The notes: generated by a model not told the origin, from the sequence alone. Counted from the first letter of the stretch, positions 25,976-36,310 are shown. The stretch is 64,000 nt of DNA from Candidatus Sumerlaeota bacterium (GCA_030613245.1 JAUWMI010000006.1:1-64000), one strand, 5' to 3'. Translations and numbers: made by a program.

Positions 25976-27799
25976 CTATTCGCGCTTGAGCAGCACCATA
26001 AATGCCTCCTGGGGGATTTCTACTTTGCCCACCATTTTCATGCGTCGTTTCCCCGCCTTCTGCTTTCCCAGGAGCTTGCGTTTGCGGGTGATGTCGCCAC
26101 CGTAGCATTTGGCTGTAACGCGTTTACGTAGCGCATGTACAGTTTCGCGCGCAACAATGTTGCCCCCTATGGCTGACTGGATTGCCACTTCAAAGAGCTG
26201 CCTCGGCACTAGGATTCGTAGTTTCTTTACCAGACCACGGCCGCGACTTGCAGCGTCTTCTCGATGCACAATCGTGGACAGAGCGTCTACTGGATCGCCA
26301 TTGATCAGGATATCCAATTTCACCATGTCGGCAACACGGTAGCCCAGAAGCTCATAGTCAAACGACGCATACCCACGACTCAAGGATTTCAAGCGGTCGT
26401 AAAAGTCGGTAATAACTTCGCTCAGCGCCAGTTCATAGGTCAGCATAACGCGGTTTTGCGTGATATAATGAAGCCCTTTGGCACTGGATCGTGGGGATGG
26501 GATGCCCTTCTTGCTTTGCAGCAGCTGGAGGATGGGGCCGAGATATTTAGCTGGAACGAACATGCGCGTCTCGACGAAAGGCTCCTCGATCTGCTGGATT
26601 GTATGCGGGGGAGGGAGTCGGCTGGGATTGTCTACAAAGAGCACGTCGTTGTCCCTTTTCGTTACGCGGTAGCTCACAGTCGGGGCGGTAATTAATAGTG
26701 CAAGGCCGTATTCGCGCTCCAGGCGTTCCTGGGCGATCTCCATGTGGAGCAGGCCGAGAAAGCCGCAGCGGAAGCCGAACCCTAGCGCCTCTGAGGTTTC
26801 TGGCTCCACCGTGAACGAGGCATCGTTCAGTTGCAGCTTGCTCACCGCGTCTTTGAGTGCCTCGTAGTCTTCGCTCAGTTGTGGATACAGGCCAGCAAAG
26901 ACAACAGGCTTGATCATTTTATATCCCGGGAGCAGCGACTGGGCTGGTCGCTGGGTGTGTGTGATTGTGTCGCCGATCCTGGTAGCCGCCAGGGTTTTGA
27001 CGCCAGCAATGACGTAGCCGACCTCGCCCGTCCGAAGCTCCTCAATCGGTGTCATTTTAGGCGCAAAGTATCCCACCTCTGCCACCTCATAAGTCTGCTG
27101 GGTTGACATGAAGCGGATGCGATCGCCGGCTCGCAGCGTCCCATCCACAATGCGAACGTACGTAATTACGCCGCGATAGCAATCATACATTGAATCGAAA
27201 ATCAGAGCCCGCAGGGGCGACTCGCGATTGCCCCTCGGTGGCGGAATGCGTCGCACAATAGCCTCTAGAACCTCTCTGGTGCCCTGACCCAGTTTCGCGC
27301 TTGCCAGAATCGCCTGGCCCGCTTCTACCCCTATGACTTCCTCAATCTGATGCGCCACGGCCTCAGGATCAGCATTTCGCAGGTCAATCTTGTTGATCAC
27401 TGGAATGATTTCCAGATTGTGATCAGTTGCCAGATACGCATTTGCCAGGGTCTGAGCTTCTACGCCCTGAACCGCATCAACCACGAGAAGAGCACCTTCG
27501 CACGCCGCCAGGCTGCGCGAGACCTCGTAGGTGAAATCCACATGGCCCGGCGTGTCAATCAGGTTCAGCTGATAGGTTTGGCCGTCTTGCGCGCGATGGC
27601 GCATTCGAACTGCCTGAGCCTTTATGGTAATGCCGCGCTCGCGCTCCAATGCAAGGCTGTCGAGCACCTGATTGCGCATCTCGCGAGGACTGATGGTTTC
27701 CGTCAATTCAAGCAGCCGGTCTGCCAGCGTTGATTTGCCATGGTCAATGTGTGCGATGATGGAAAAGTTTCTGATCAACTGTTGATTCATATCAGGCAT
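25976..27799 (-). CDS. lepA: Elongation factor 4 (LepA)
   Basis: The 607-residue ribosome-associated GTPase has G1 AHIDHGKST, switch [13 protein letters not shown]3 DTPGHVDF and G4 NKIDL. The EF4-specific C-terminal tail contains [25 protein letters not shown], which replaces domain IV of EF-G (quoted only by key residues: KCYGG, ITRK and KAGK). Length is normal for the family. A second ATG three codons in (MNQQLIRNF) matches other LepA N-termini equally well; neither has a clear ribosome-binding site. It is followed on the same strand by the methyltransferase-MetF gene after a 164-base gap. Confidence 0.96.
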   Translation of the reverse strand: MPDMNQQLIRNFSIIAHIDHGKSTLADRLLELTETISPREMRNQVLDSLALERERGITIKAQAVRMRHRAQDGQTYQLNLIDTPGHVDFTYEVSRSLAACEGALLVVDAVQGVEAQTLANAYLATDHNLEIIPVINKIDLRNADPEAVAHQIEEVIGVEAGQAILASAKLGQGTREVLEAIVRRIPPPRGNRESPLRALIFDSMYDCYRGVITYVRIVDGTLRAGDRIRFMSTQQTYEVAEVGYFAPKMTPIEELRTGEVGYVIAGVKTLAATRIGDTITHTQRPAQSLLPGYKMIKPVVFAGLYPQLSEDYEALKDAVSKLQLNDASFTVEPETSEALGFGFRCGFLGLLHMEIAQERLEREYGLALLITAPTVSYRVTKRDNDVLFVDNPSRLPPPHTIQQIEEPFVETRMFVPAKYLGPILQLLQSKKGIPSPRSSAKGLHYITQNRVMLTYELALSEVITDFYDRLKSLSRGYASFDYELLGYRVADMVKLDILINGDPVDALSTIVHREDAASRGRGLVKKLRILVPRQLFEVAIQSAIGGNIVARETVHALRKRVTAKCYGGDITRKRKLLGKQKAGKRRMKMVGKVEIPQEAFMVLLKRE

Positions 27800-28301
27800 T
27801 TTTTTGGGACATTATCTCTGAACGAGGGGCTTCTGCCCGCGCTTGGAATTTAACACCAGCCCAAATGCAATTTTTTAGTTGACAAGGTTCATCCCAGCCT
27901 TTTAGGATGGTATGATTTTACTTAAGTAGTCATGTCTGAGTGACCAAAAGCGCTGAGGAGAATAATTTTCAACTTTCCGCGATAAAAAGCGCATAAGGGC
28001 AGAGCATTATATCTTATTGTAATTATTATAGTTATAGCGGTTCGGCTCGAATGTGTTTTGATGTTACATTACAGATGCATTATTTATTTTAGCGTAGAGA
28101 ACAGGTATAGAAGTGCACTCCAAGCGCTGTTGTCAAGCGTAAAATCGCCAGGCGGCCGGTGTTGTGTCTGCTGGGAGCAGAGTATTCGAGACATGCGCGG
28201 AAGATTATTTGCGCTCGCAGTGTAAGTACTGCAGAATCGGTTCATCCGTTAATCGGTTGGTGTAGAGGAGACTATTCCAGTTTGCGTCCCGAGGAACTCA
28301 G
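27800..28301. other. Divergent intergenic region between lepA and the XPB helicase
   Basis: About 500 bases, AT-rich in the middle, with no gene or repeat-family member that I recognise. TTGACA at 27879-27884 with TAGGAT 18 bases later points rightwards and is a weak promoter candidate for the helicase operon. No structured RNA was recognised. Confidence 0.4.
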
Positions 28302-30002
28302 ATGGTCTACAAGCCAGAAAACCCAGTGATAGTTCAGTCGGACAGGAGCATTCTGCTCGAAACAAATAGTCCTGAGTTTGAATCAGCGCGTGATGCCCTG
28401 GCTAGTTTTGCAGAACTCATTAAGAGTCCCGAGCATTACCATACGTACCGGATTTCCCCACTCTCCTTGTGGAATGCAGCGTCAGCTGGCCTGAATGCTG
28501 AGGGAATTATTCAGAAGCTAGAGACCTATAGCAAGTACGATATTCCACAGAATATCCTCCAGGACGTCCGCGATTATGTGGCACGCTATGGTCGGCTTAA
28601 GATGATTAAGGAGGAGAGCGGCGATCTTATTTTAGTCTCTGACGACGAGTTTTTAATCACGGAAATCACGCACAATCGGATGGTGCAGCAGTTAATCGAA
28701 GTACAGCTGGACAAGCGGCGCGTTCAGGTCAAGCACGGCATGCGCGGCCGCATCAAACAGGCGTTGATTAAAATTGGCTACCCGGTAGAAGACCTTGCGG
28801 GCTACATCGAAGGGGACCCGTTAGATCTGCGGGTGCGCGAAATCACGGTTGCGGAGCGGCCGTTTGCCTTGCGCGAATATCAGCGCGATGCAGTGGAGGT
28901 CTTCTATGCTCAAGGCTCGAGTCACGGCGGAAGCGGCGTGCTGGTGCTTCCGTGTGGCGCAGGGAAAACGATTATCGGCATCGGCGTGATGGAAAAGGTT
29001 CGGCAGCATACGCTGATTCTTGCAACCAACATCACGGCCCTGCGCCAGTGGCGTGACGAGCTAAAGGATAAGACCAGCCTGACTGACAAGGATATCGGCG
29101 AATATAGTGGCGAGGTTAAAGATATCCGCCCCGTCACGATCACCACGTACCAGATTCTGACCTATCGCAAGAAGAAGGACGATGAGTTTGTTCATATGGA
29201 GCTCTTTAATCTCCAGAATTGGGGGCTGATTGTTTACGATGAAGTACACCTGCTTCCTGCGCCGGTATTTCGCGCGGTGGCAGACATTCAGGGAAAGCGG
29301 CGCCTTGGCCTGACCGCCACTCTGGTCAGGGAGGATGGCAAGGAGGACGATGTTTTCAGCCTGATCGGTCCGAAGAAGTACGATGTGCCGTGGAAGGTGC
29401 TGGAGAAACAGGGCTGGATTGCCAAGGCACTTTGTACTGAGATTCGCATTCCCTTGCCGGAAGCAAAGCGGCTGGAGTACGCTGTGGCAGACGCGAAGGC
29501 GAAGTTTCGAATCGCCTCTGAAAATCCCGCTAAGTTCACTGTGGTCCGGAACCTTATTGAGCAGCACAGTGACGATAATATCCTCATCATTGGCCAATAT
29601 ATAAACCAGCTCCAGCTGCTTGCAGAGCAGTTTGATGCCCCGATCATTACGGGAAAAACGCCAAACAAGGATCGTGAGAGAATCTACGGTGACTTCAAAA
29701 ATGGCGTGCTCAAACGGCTGATCGTCTCAAAGGTCGCCAATTTCGCCATTGATCTTCCTGATGCCAACGTGGCGATTCAAGTGTCGGGCACTTTTGGCTC
29801 GCGCCAGGAGGAAGCTCAGCGCCTGGGACGAATTCTTCGGCCGAAATCTGAAGGCAACTTTGCTCACTTCTATTCGCTGGTCACGAAGGATACCAAAGAC
29901 CAGGAATTTGCAGCCAACCGTCAACTGTTCTTGACAGAGCAGGGCTACCGCTATAAAATTATTATAGAAAATAGTGAGAAAGGGGATAATACACCAGTAT
30001 AG
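28302..30002 (+). CDS. XPB/Ssl2-type superfamily 2 DNA helicase
   Basis: The 566-residue product has an N-terminal damage-recognition-like region, a Walker A motif LPCGAGKT (217-224), the Walker B DEVH (313-316), motif III GLTAT, and the XPB-specific RED triplet (343-345) in LVREDGKEDD. The C-terminal RecA domain ends with QEEAQRLGRILRP. These features distinguish XPB from RecG or UvrB. In eukaryotes and archaea XPB unwinds DNA in transcription and repair; in bacteria its role is less clear. GAGGAA precedes the ATG. A large protein follows after 174 bases on the same strand and likely works with it. Confidence 0.93.
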   Translation: MVYKPENPVIVQSDRSILLETNSPEFESARDALASFAELIKSPEHYHTYRISPLSLWNAASAGLNAEGIIQKLETYSKYDIPQNILQDVRDYVARYGRLKMIKEESGDLILVSDDEFLITEITHNRMVQQLIEVQLDKRRVQVKHGMRGRIKQALIKIGYPVEDLAGYIEGDPLDLRVREITVAERPFALREYQRDAVEVFYAQGSSHGGSGVLVLPCGAGKTIIGIGVMEKVRQHTLILATNITALRQWRDELKDKTSLTDKDIGEYSGEVKDIRPVTITTYQILTYRKKKDDEFVHMELFNLQNWGLIVYDEVHLLPAPVFRAVADIQGKRRLGLTATLVREDGKEDDVFSLIGPKKYDVPWKVLEKQGWIAKALCTEIRIPLPEAKRLEYAVADAKAKFRIASENPAKFTVVRNLIEQHSDDNILIIGQYINQLQLLAEQFDAPIITGKTPNKDRERIYGDFKNGVLKRLIVSKVANFAIDLPDANVAIQVSGTFGSRQEEAQRLGRILRPKSEGNFAHFYSLVTKDTKDQEFAANRQLFLTEQGYRYKIIIENSEKGDNTPV

Positions 30003-30039
30003 CTTACAACGGATCTTTCATAGAGAGGGGGGGCTCTAG

Positions 30040-30071
30040 TCTATAGCCTCGCCCCCAGGCGAGGCTATTAC
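30040..30071. repeat. CTATAGC-family hairpin in the XPB operon gap
   Basis: TCTATAGCCTCGCC and GGCGAGGCTATTAC form a stem around CCCA. Outer words match 12213-12241 while the inner arms differ. Confidence 0.65.
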
Positions 30072-30176
30072 GCGTGCGATTATGAGGCGGGTGTCGTTGC
30101 GAACCCACCAGAGTTCGGATACCCGTTGCAGTGATTTAGAACTCCACATTATACAGTATCTAGGTAGGGAAGTCTT

Positions 30177-32933
30177 ATGAAGCTAAAAAGTATTCTCAGA
30201 ACACTTCCGTATAAAACACTGGCAGATATTCTTGACTTTTGGAAAATCCAACCGCCGACGCTTGACGATGAACTGAAAGAGAAGCATCGCCAGATCATCG
30301 TGGCCGATTATCTCTATCCGCGGCTTCAGAATCGCCAGTTCTTCGAAGGTGCATACGCCAAGCTCTCAGAGGAGGATAAGGACGTTATCTTTTTCCTCGC
30401 CATTCACGGTGGCGACCTGGAGAAGGAGGAAGTCCTGGAACGATTCTTCAATGGCGATGCCAAGCAGTTCGACGACATCGTCGCCCAGCTCAGCTCCAAA
30501 GGCTTTGTCTTTATAGACGATCTGAGCGATGAAGAGGTAGGTGCAGTGCTGGTCGGTCTACCTGAGCCCTATCTGCGCTACATCGAGCTGCCTTCCTACT
30601 GGGAGGGATACCTGGGAAACTTCTTGAAAGACCTCTCCACACAGCAACTTAAGACCATGGCGCATACCGGGATGAAGCTCCAGCTCGACTCAGTCAAAAA
30701 GAATTTTCTGCTAAGCCGCATTCGCAAGTTCCTGCTGAACCCGGCCAAGCTCAAGGAATACATTAACGGTCTCCCCGCAAACGAACGTCAGGTGTTTAAC
30801 ACCCTATTGGAGCGCAAAGGTGTCTGCGTCTACCGCGACCTTCTTGATGTGGGTTATCAGAAGCGCTACGATCATTCCAAGGCGGACTATATTAACAATC
30901 TGCTGGCGGTCAGCGGGCTCGTGTTCACGGCAGTGCACAAGCCTAACAAGTACAACAACCTCCTCATGATTCCCCGAGACATCTACTATAGTATTGAGAA
31001 TAAGTTCAAGCCGGATCGCCGGTCGCTTAAAGATCTCGACACCGTGAGCCTGCCTGGGCGCGAGAGTCCGCCTACCATTGTGCTGGATAATTCGAACTCG
31101 TTTCTGCGTGATATAGTGGTTTTCGTCAGTTTCATCAATCGCAATGCTGTGAGGACTTTGAGCAATGGCGGGATTGGAAAGAACGACTTGAAGAAGTTAC
31201 TCCCGCTCATGAGTGCGAACAAGACGGTCAAGTACGTCAGCTTCATCGCGCTGTTCTTGATCAACAAGAAATTCATCATCGGTGTTGGGGGTCAGTGGAA
31301 AATTAGCAATACGTTTATCAAATGGCTGGAAGACTCCCAGGAGTGCTATCAGGATGTCTTCCAGTACTGGCTGGAAACGAGCGAGTGGAATGAAGAACTT
31401 GTTGAGGGGAACACCGTACATACGGAAACGAGCCCGAGTAGTCTGGTCAACATTCCCGAGATGCGCAAGCTTGTATTGAAGAACATCGAGATTATCCCGC
31501 ATGATCGCTGGATTGACTTTGGTGCGTTCGTTGAAAGCCTACTGCCGCAGATCGAGATCGACATTCCTAAACGCGGGAGCCAGCTGGTGCTCGAGCGCAA
31601 CAATCGGCCTAATACCCTGGTTGTCGAGTCCGTTATTGCTGAAACGATGTACTGGTTGGGTCTTGTGACACTGGGGCCGCAAAACAACCGCGATATCGGC
31701 CGATTGGGTAATCGCCTGTCGGAAGCCCACGAGAGAACGGGCAAACGTCTCAAGGCTGAGGGCAGCCAAAAGTTGCGGTTTTTCTTTAAACTCACTGACC
31801 TCGGCAGTTTTGTACTCGAAGGCCCGTATCTCGAACCGCAAAAGCTCTTTGAACGCCAGAGTCGCAAGGTTATAACACCACTCAATTACGATATTAGGGA
31901 ATTCACTGTTCAGCCGAACCTCGAAATCATCACACCGCCAGATTTAAACTTGAAGTCCTTCTACCACCTCAATGAATTTGCCGACATTAAAACGGTAGAC
32001 GTGATGTCTACCCTCACCATTTCCAAGGAATCATTGCGCGAAGGAATGGACAAGGGGCTGCGCGGCGAGGATATCTTGAAGTTCCTGAATGAAAGCTCTC
32101 GCCAGCGCCTGCCGGATACCGTGCGCCATCTCATAAGCGAATGTAGCGACAAGCACGGTGAGGTCAATATGGGTTTTGCAGGTGGCTATATTAAAGTTGA
32201 TGACCCTATCTTGCTCGAGGAGCTGAAGTCCCAGAAGCGCATTCGTGCCGTCATTAAAGACATTGTGGACGACAAGCTCATTCTCCTCGACCCCGACGTC
32301 AACGTGAAGAAACTGGCCAGAGAATTGCAGCGCCTCGGCTTTATGCCTCAGCTCGATTCCGAACAAGTACACCTCACCAGCGAAGGCCGATATCATCTGA
32401 GCCTTACCAAAGAAGACCTCTACTATCTGCTCGGTGCCCTGCAGTTAATCTTGGCGGTTGAAGAGGAACTTGGAACCTCGGTTACTGATGATCGGGTGGC
32501 TCCTCTCCTGGAACGGCTGAAGCCCGATAGCGATAGCTCCTACAACCTGCACTTCTTTGCCGAAACCATTGCTAAGGGATTTTATAAGAAGTTCAGATCA
32601 GCAATGAAAAAGAAGATTGGCGAAGCCACTACCAAGTATAAGAAGCAGGTATCTCGTTTGATTACTTCAACGTCCCCTCGTGCTCTATCCAAGTACTCGT
32701 TCTCCGGCCCTAATCCCTCGAAAAAAAAGAGCGATATCAAAAATATGATTGATTTTGCCATTGATAATAGTTTTGAGCTGGAGATTAAGTACCTGAAATC
32801 TAGCGACGAGAAAGTAGAAGAGGTGGTGGAACCCGAATCGGTTGATAGTGATAAGCTTTACGCCTACTGCGAGAAGCGGGATTCCTATAGTGTATACCGC
32901 CTTGATCGAATTCAGCAAACACGGCTATTATAA
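30177..32933 (+). CDS. Large XPB-associated protein with helicase-associated (Helicase_C_3-like) and WYL-like domains
   Basis: The 918-residue product follows the XPB gene with no other gene between. Residues 1-120 are helical. A central region about 580-740 includes FTVQPNLEIITPPDLN, ADIKTVDVMSTLTISKESL and VRHLISEC, which resembles the helicase-associated C-terminal domain found next to bacterial XPB. The last 80 residues (IDFAIDNSFELEIKYLKS, then VEPESVDSDKLYAYCEKR and RLDRIQQTRLL) look like a WYL ligand/nucleic-acid sensing fold. No ATPase motif is seen, so it is probably a regulatory or DNA-binding partner. Start ATG follows GGTAGGGA. The XPB-partner assignment is by neighbourhood and pattern. 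Confidence 0.8.
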   Translation: MKLKSILRTLPYKTLADILDFWKIQPPTLDDELKEKHRQIIVADYLYPRLQNRQFFEGAYAKLSEEDKDVIFFLAIHGGDLEKEEVLERFFNGDAKQFDDIVAQLSSKGFVFIDDLSDEEVGAVLVGLPEPYLRYIELPSYWEGYLGNFLKDLSTQQLKTMAHTGMKLQLDSVKKNFLLSRIRKFLLNPAKLKEYINGLPANERQVFNTLLERKGVCVYRDLLDVGYQKRYDHSKADYINNLLAVSGLVFTAVHKPNKYNNLLMIPRDIYYSIENKFKPDRRSLKDLDTVSLPGRESPPTIVLDNSNSFLRDIVVFVSFINRNAVRTLSNGGIGKNDLKKLLPLMSANKTVKYVSFIALFLINKKFIIGVGGQWKISNTFIKWLEDSQECYQDVFQYWLETSEWNEELVEGNTVHTETSPSSLVNIPEMRKLVLKNIEIIPHDRWIDFGAFVESLLPQIEIDIPKRGSQLVLERNNRPNTLVVESVIAETMYWLGLVTLGPQNNRDIGRLGNRLSEAHERTGKRLKAEGSQKLRFFFKLTDLGSFVLEGPYLEPQKLFERQSRKVITPLNYDIREFTVQPNLEIITPPDLNLKSFYHLNEFADIKTVDVMSTLTISKESLREGMDKGLRGEDILKFLNESSRQRLPDTVRHLISECSDKHGEVNMGFAGGYIKVDDPILLEELKSQKRIRAVIKDIVDDKLILLDPDVNVKKLARELQRLGFMPQLDSEQVHLTSEGRYHLSLTKEDLYYLLGALQLILAVEEELGTSVTDDRVAPLLERLKPDSDSSYNLHFFAETIAKGFYKKFRSAMKKKIGEATTKYKKQVSRLITSTSPRALSKYSFSGPNPSKKKSDIKNMIDFAIDNSFELEIKYLKSSDEKVEEVVEPESVDSDKLYAYCEKRDSYSVYRLDRIQQTRLL

Positions 32934-33185
32934 CCCAACCGCTGCAGTTTACTTTGAACACATCGGGCGCGCGGTTGGCCACAAGCCACTGGGATTGTCT
33001 ATGTAAATCGCTCTGAAAGCCAGAAAACATGGCAAGGTCAGGGACGGCCGTACAATGTAACTTTGATAGCGCTGTAATCGCGCAGACTGTGCAAAGAGAC
33101 AGAAGCTATAAGTAGTCTTTCCTGTTACCCCGATATGATTAGGGCAGAAGCGAGATGATTCCCGGCCAAGGCGGCTTCTCGACTG

Positions 33186-34151
33186 ATGGTTCCTAGATTG
33201 CAATCGCTCAAAGTTCGACTGCTTGCGTGCTCTATTTTGACTACGTTGCTAGCTACGGGGATCGGTTATGGCGTTTTTCGCCTCGTTGAGAAGTTACAGG
33301 TTGTAGAATTTGAGACATTACGCGAGCGCCTGATTGCCTTCTTTTTCCTTTTTATTCTTCTAAGTACAATCCTCAATCTCTGTATCCTGCCCGTGGTGCT
33401 GAATCCAGTGAAGCGCATAACACAGCGACTGCGCAGCTTCATCGAAGGCGGAAGCATAGAGAAAATCAATCCAGCTGACTTTCCCGAGATGCGCGGACTG
33501 GTCGAAGCCACGATAGAATTTGTAAACTCAGTTGAGCGCGAGAAGAGCGTTGCCAGCATGCTTCGCCAGGTATCGCGCAAACGCGCCATGATGGCTGAGA
33601 AAGACGCAATGACTGGTTTGTACAATAAGAGTTATCTATGGACAATGGTGAACGGCGAGCTCTCGCGCAGCAAAGTCCTGGGCGATAGTCTGTCGCTCGT
33701 GATGCTGGATATTGACAATTTCAAGCACTACAATGATACCAACGGACATCCGGCGGGCGACCAGGTCTTGATCGAAATCGCCAATATTCTTCGTGAGAAC
33801 ACCCGCGACCTGGATTTGTGTGCGCGGTTTGGCGGCGAGGAGTTCATGGTCGTGCTGCCCAAAACGCCTCTTCGCATTGCAGAAGAAATAGCTGAGCGTA
33901 TTCGCACAATGGTCCAGAGCGCCTCTTTCCCACACCAGGATAAGCAGCCCCTCGGCACGCTCACCGCCAGCTTTGGCGTCGCCAGCTTCCCTGACCACGC
34001 CACAATCGCTGATGAGCTAGTCCGTAAAACTGACGTTGCGCTCTATGCTGCAAAGCGAGCAGGTAAAAATCGCGTCTGCGTGTATGCCAAATCGTTTGAA
34101 CAAGAATTATCTTCAACTACCGAGCCTGGCAATACTTCCCCCGAATCTTAA
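33186..34151 (+). CDS. Membrane-bound diguanylate cyclase (GGDEF)
   Basis: The 321-residue product has two membrane helices (about 10-30 and 48-70) around a very short external loop, then a HAMP-like linker (NPVKRITQRLRSF). The GGDEF domain contains DAMTGLYNKSY, LDIDNFKHYND-TNGHPAGD and active-site GGEEF. RDLD five residues before GGEEF is an intact allosteric inhibition site, so the enzyme should make c-di-GMP and be product-inhibited. No PAS or EAL domain. PilZ and PilT elsewhere in the window are plausible downstream effectors. Confidence 0.93.
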   Translation: MVPRLQSLKVRLLACSILTTLLATGIGYGVFRLVEKLQVVEFETLRERLIAFFFLFILLSTILNLCILPVVLNPVKRITQRLRSFIEGGSIEKINPADFPEMRGLVEATIEFVNSVEREKSVASMLRQVSRKRAMMAEKDAMTGLYNKSYLWTMVNGELSRSKVLGDSLSLVMLDIDNFKHYNDTNGHPAGDQVLIEIANILRENTRDLDLCARFGGEEFMVVLPKTPLRIAEEIAERIRTMVQSASFPHQDKQPLGTLTASFGVASFPDHATIADELVRKTDVALYAAKRAGKNRVCVYAKSFEQELSSTTEPGNTSPES

Positions 34152-34204
34152 AGCTCGTATCTCTCCTACAACAGCCTCGTGCAGCAGCAGAGGCTGCCTC
34201 AACC

Positions 34205-35035
34205 TTACCTGTGCCGTACTGCCAGAGCTACGAGGAAACAGGCGAATTGCGTCAACACGATAGTCGCACCCGTGGGAATGGAAAAAAAATACGATGCAGC
34301 AAAACCCGCGCAAACTGAACCCATACCCACTGCTATCGCAATGCTCATCATCCGGTGAAACGAGCTGGAGAGCAGCTGAGCCGTGGCACCCGGGATAATG
34401 AGAAACGCACTGACCAGAATCACCCCAACTACCTTGACCGACAGGACTATGGTCAGCGCAAGCAACGTTAACAGCGCATAGCGGAGAAACTCGACAGGCA
34501 GACCCGACACGCTAGCCATCTCTTCATCGAATGCATAGTAGAAAAATTCCTTGTAGAACGCTGCGACCGTCCCCACCACGATCAAGCCCAGCACTATCAT
34601 GCTTATAAGATCCACGGGTGTTACCAGGAGAATGTTTCCAAACAGGTAGCCAAACACCTCTGCCGTGAAGGTCTGTCTGAGTGCGATAAAAATTACCCCC
34701 AGGGCCATCGAGACGACCAGGAAAATCCCTATCGCAGTATCTTCGGAAATCTTGCGTCTTCGGCTTGTAAACCCGATCAGCAGTGCGACCCCGAGGCAGA
34801 AGCACGTTGTGATGATATTGGTATATAGATTGGGACGCGTTGTGGCCTGAAAAAGCCACAGGCCAAACGCAACGCCTCCAAAGGCAGCATGCGATATCCC
34901 CTGGCCAATGAACGCCAGCTTCTTGAGCACCACATAGGTTGACAACACTGAGCACGTTAGGCCCACAATCAGTCCAGCTAACAGGGCACGCTGCAAATAC
35001 TGCATATGAAGCAGATCAGAAAAGAACGCTCCCAT
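34205..35035 (-). CDS. Metal ABC transporter permease, ZnuB/MntB family
   Basis: The 276-residue membrane protein has about eight hydrophobic segments and family motifs FIGQGISHAAFGGVAFG near the N-terminus and VVGVILVSAFLIIPGATAQLL near the C-terminus. It is the membrane channel for zinc or manganese uptake. Its partners are the ATPase at 35367 and the binding protein at 36371, all on the minus strand in order binding protein, ATPase, permease. A repeat element separates it from the ATPase by 331 bases, longer than usual for such operons. Confidence 0.92.
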   Translation of the reverse strand: MGAFFSDLLHMQYLQRALLAGLIVGLTCSVLSTYVVLKKLAFIGQGISHAAFGGVAFGLWLFQATTRPNLYTNIITTCFCLGVALLIGFTSRRRKISEDTAIGIFLVVSMALGVIFIALRQTFTAEVFGYLFGNILLVTPVDLISMIVLGLIVVGTVAAFYKEFFYYAFDEEMASVSGLPVEFLRYALLTLLALTIVLSVKVVGVILVSAFLIIPGATAQLLSSSFHRMMSIAIAVGMGSVCAGFAASYFFSIPTGATIVLTQFACFLVALAVRHR

Positions 35036-35097
35036 AATCCTCCAGTGCTCCTCGCTATAGCTCCGCCTGGCGTCAGCAGCTCAGGTAGCCGTTGCTA

Positions 35098-35235
35098 ACT
35101 TTGGAGTGCGTAAGCACAGCGACAGCGGAGCTTACGCTTTCAGGGGCCGAAGCGCAGCTTCGGCATCTCTCTGGTAAGCTACGCTTACCAATAGCAAAGC
35201 GGTAGCTCCACTACGTTTCGCTGCCGCACTCCAAA
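35098..35235. repeat. GGAGTGCG-family repeats, two facing copies inside the metal importer operon
   Basis: TTTGGAGTGCGTAAGC begins one copy (stem GCGTAAGC/GCTTACGC, then a second hairpin CCGAAGC/GCTTCGG). A second, reversed copy ends ...GCTGCCGCACTCCAAAAAG at 35228. The reversed copy includes GCAAAGCGGTAGCTCCACTA, matching the second half of the 87-bp repeats at 2257 and 2999. The element occupies the gap between permease and ATPase genes. Confidence 0.8.
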
Positions 35236-35366
35236 AAGCCGCGTTTCCAATCCAGCCCGCTTTCATGATTACAAGATATTTTAATGGCAGAGTTCTTGCT
35301 TACGGCTTCCCAGGTTCAAAAAACGGGCACTTTGAGCCACCTAACGAATTCGATATTGACGGTACA

Positions 35367-36155
35367 CTAGTGATACTCTGCCAGGTGCTGTTTGTGTTCT
35401 TTGAGATACAAATATAGCTCGCACCCGTATGTCTCTTCCAGAATCTCTTCGTTGATGAGCTCGGAGCGATCGTGAAAATGTACCCGCTGGTTAAGGCAGA
35501 CGATCTGTTCCGCAAATCTGTGCAGCTGGCCCACGTCGTGTGAAACCATCAGCATGGTAAGGCGCATTTGTTCTTTGAGCCTGTGGATAAAGCTATAGAA
35601 CTGATGCTGTCCTCCAGAGTCAATGCCAGAGGTGGGTTCATCGAGGATCAGAATCTGTGGCTGCGTGATCAGCGCACGCGCAATGAAAACGCGCTGCTGT
35701 TGGCCCACGCTCAGCTTGCCGATGGGCTGGCGCCCATAAGCCTTCATGCCAGTCAATTCCAGCAACTCAGCGGCGCGCTTGCGAATCTCTGGTCCCACGC
35801 GCCGGAATAATCCTGCCGTACCATACGCTCCCATGAGCACGACGTCTTCCACAGTAGCCGGAAAGTTCCAGTCAATGAGCGTTTGTTGTGGAATATAGCC
35901 AATTATGCCGGGGGTCTTGCGGACCTGCTCTGGCGAGAGCCCAAACACGCGGATGGTACCGCGCTTGAGTGGAAGCAGTCCGATCGTTAATTTGAGCAGG
36001 GTCGTTTTTCCCCCGCCATTTGGCCCGATAAGGCCACACGACGTGCCTGACTCAATGTGAAACGTCACGTCTTTCAGTACCGAATGGCCATTGTATGAAA
36101 ACCACACGTGCTCCACAGAGAGAGCCACAGAGGTGGCTGTTTTCCCCTGTTCCAT
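35367..36155 (-). CDS. Metal ABC transporter ATP-binding protein, ZnuC/MntA family
   Basis: The 262-residue product has Walker A GPNGGGKTT, Q-loop IPQQ, signature LSVGQQQR and Walker B ILDEPTSG. The ATG at 36153-36155 is preferred because AAGGGGG lies eight bases upstream; a GTG nine bases earlier overlaps that region. The C-terminal EETYGCELY-type extension is consistent with a metal importer. It powers uptake through the permease at 34205. Confidence 0.92.
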   Translation of the reverse strand: MEQGKTATSVALSVEHVWFSYNGHSVLKDVTFHIESGTSCGLIGPNGGGKTTLLKLTIGLLPLKRGTIRVFGLSPEQVRKTPGIIGYIPQQTLIDWNFPATVEDVVLMGAYGTAGLFRRVGPEIRKRAAELLELTGMKAYGRQPIGKLSVGQQQRVFIARALITQPQILILDEPTSGIDSGGQHQFYSFIHRLKEQMRLTMLMVSHDVGQLHRFAEQIVCLNQRVHFHDRSELINEEILEETYGCELYLYLKEHKQHLAEYH

Positions 36156-36175
36156 GTTGAGCACCCCCTTAACTA

Positions 36176-36310
36176 AAGACTGCCACGGAGACCATTAAAC
36201 AGCAAAAGATTGTAAAATGAAAATTGTAAATATTAAATTTCAAATTTGCATTTTGAATTTTCCAATTTGCAATTTACAATTAAATCCTCCGTGTCTCAGT
36301 GCCTCTACTA
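36176..36310. repeat. AT-rich dispersed repeat, inverted copy, in the metal importer operon
   Basis: Read on the minus strand this gives ACGGAGGATTTAATTGTAAA, the AATTGCAAATTGGAAAATTC block and CAATCTTTTGCTGTTTAATG, as at 10849-10948. It occupies most of the gap between the binding-protein and ATPase genes. Confidence 0.85.

Noticed and set aside
14848-26000. Dense minus-strand and plus-strand overlapping open frames
   Set aside because: These are antisense shadows of long GC-rich genes such as thrS, lepA and the methyltransferase-MetF fusion.
25812-26108. N-terminal extension of the methyltransferase-MetF fusion
   Set aside because: The 99 upstream codons include a repeat hairpin and do not resemble the family; AAGGAAG supports the internal ATG.
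27800-28301. Possible noncoding RNA between lepA and the XPB helicase
   Set aside because: No conserved RNA family feature, such as a 6S, SRP or RNase P core, could be recognised.
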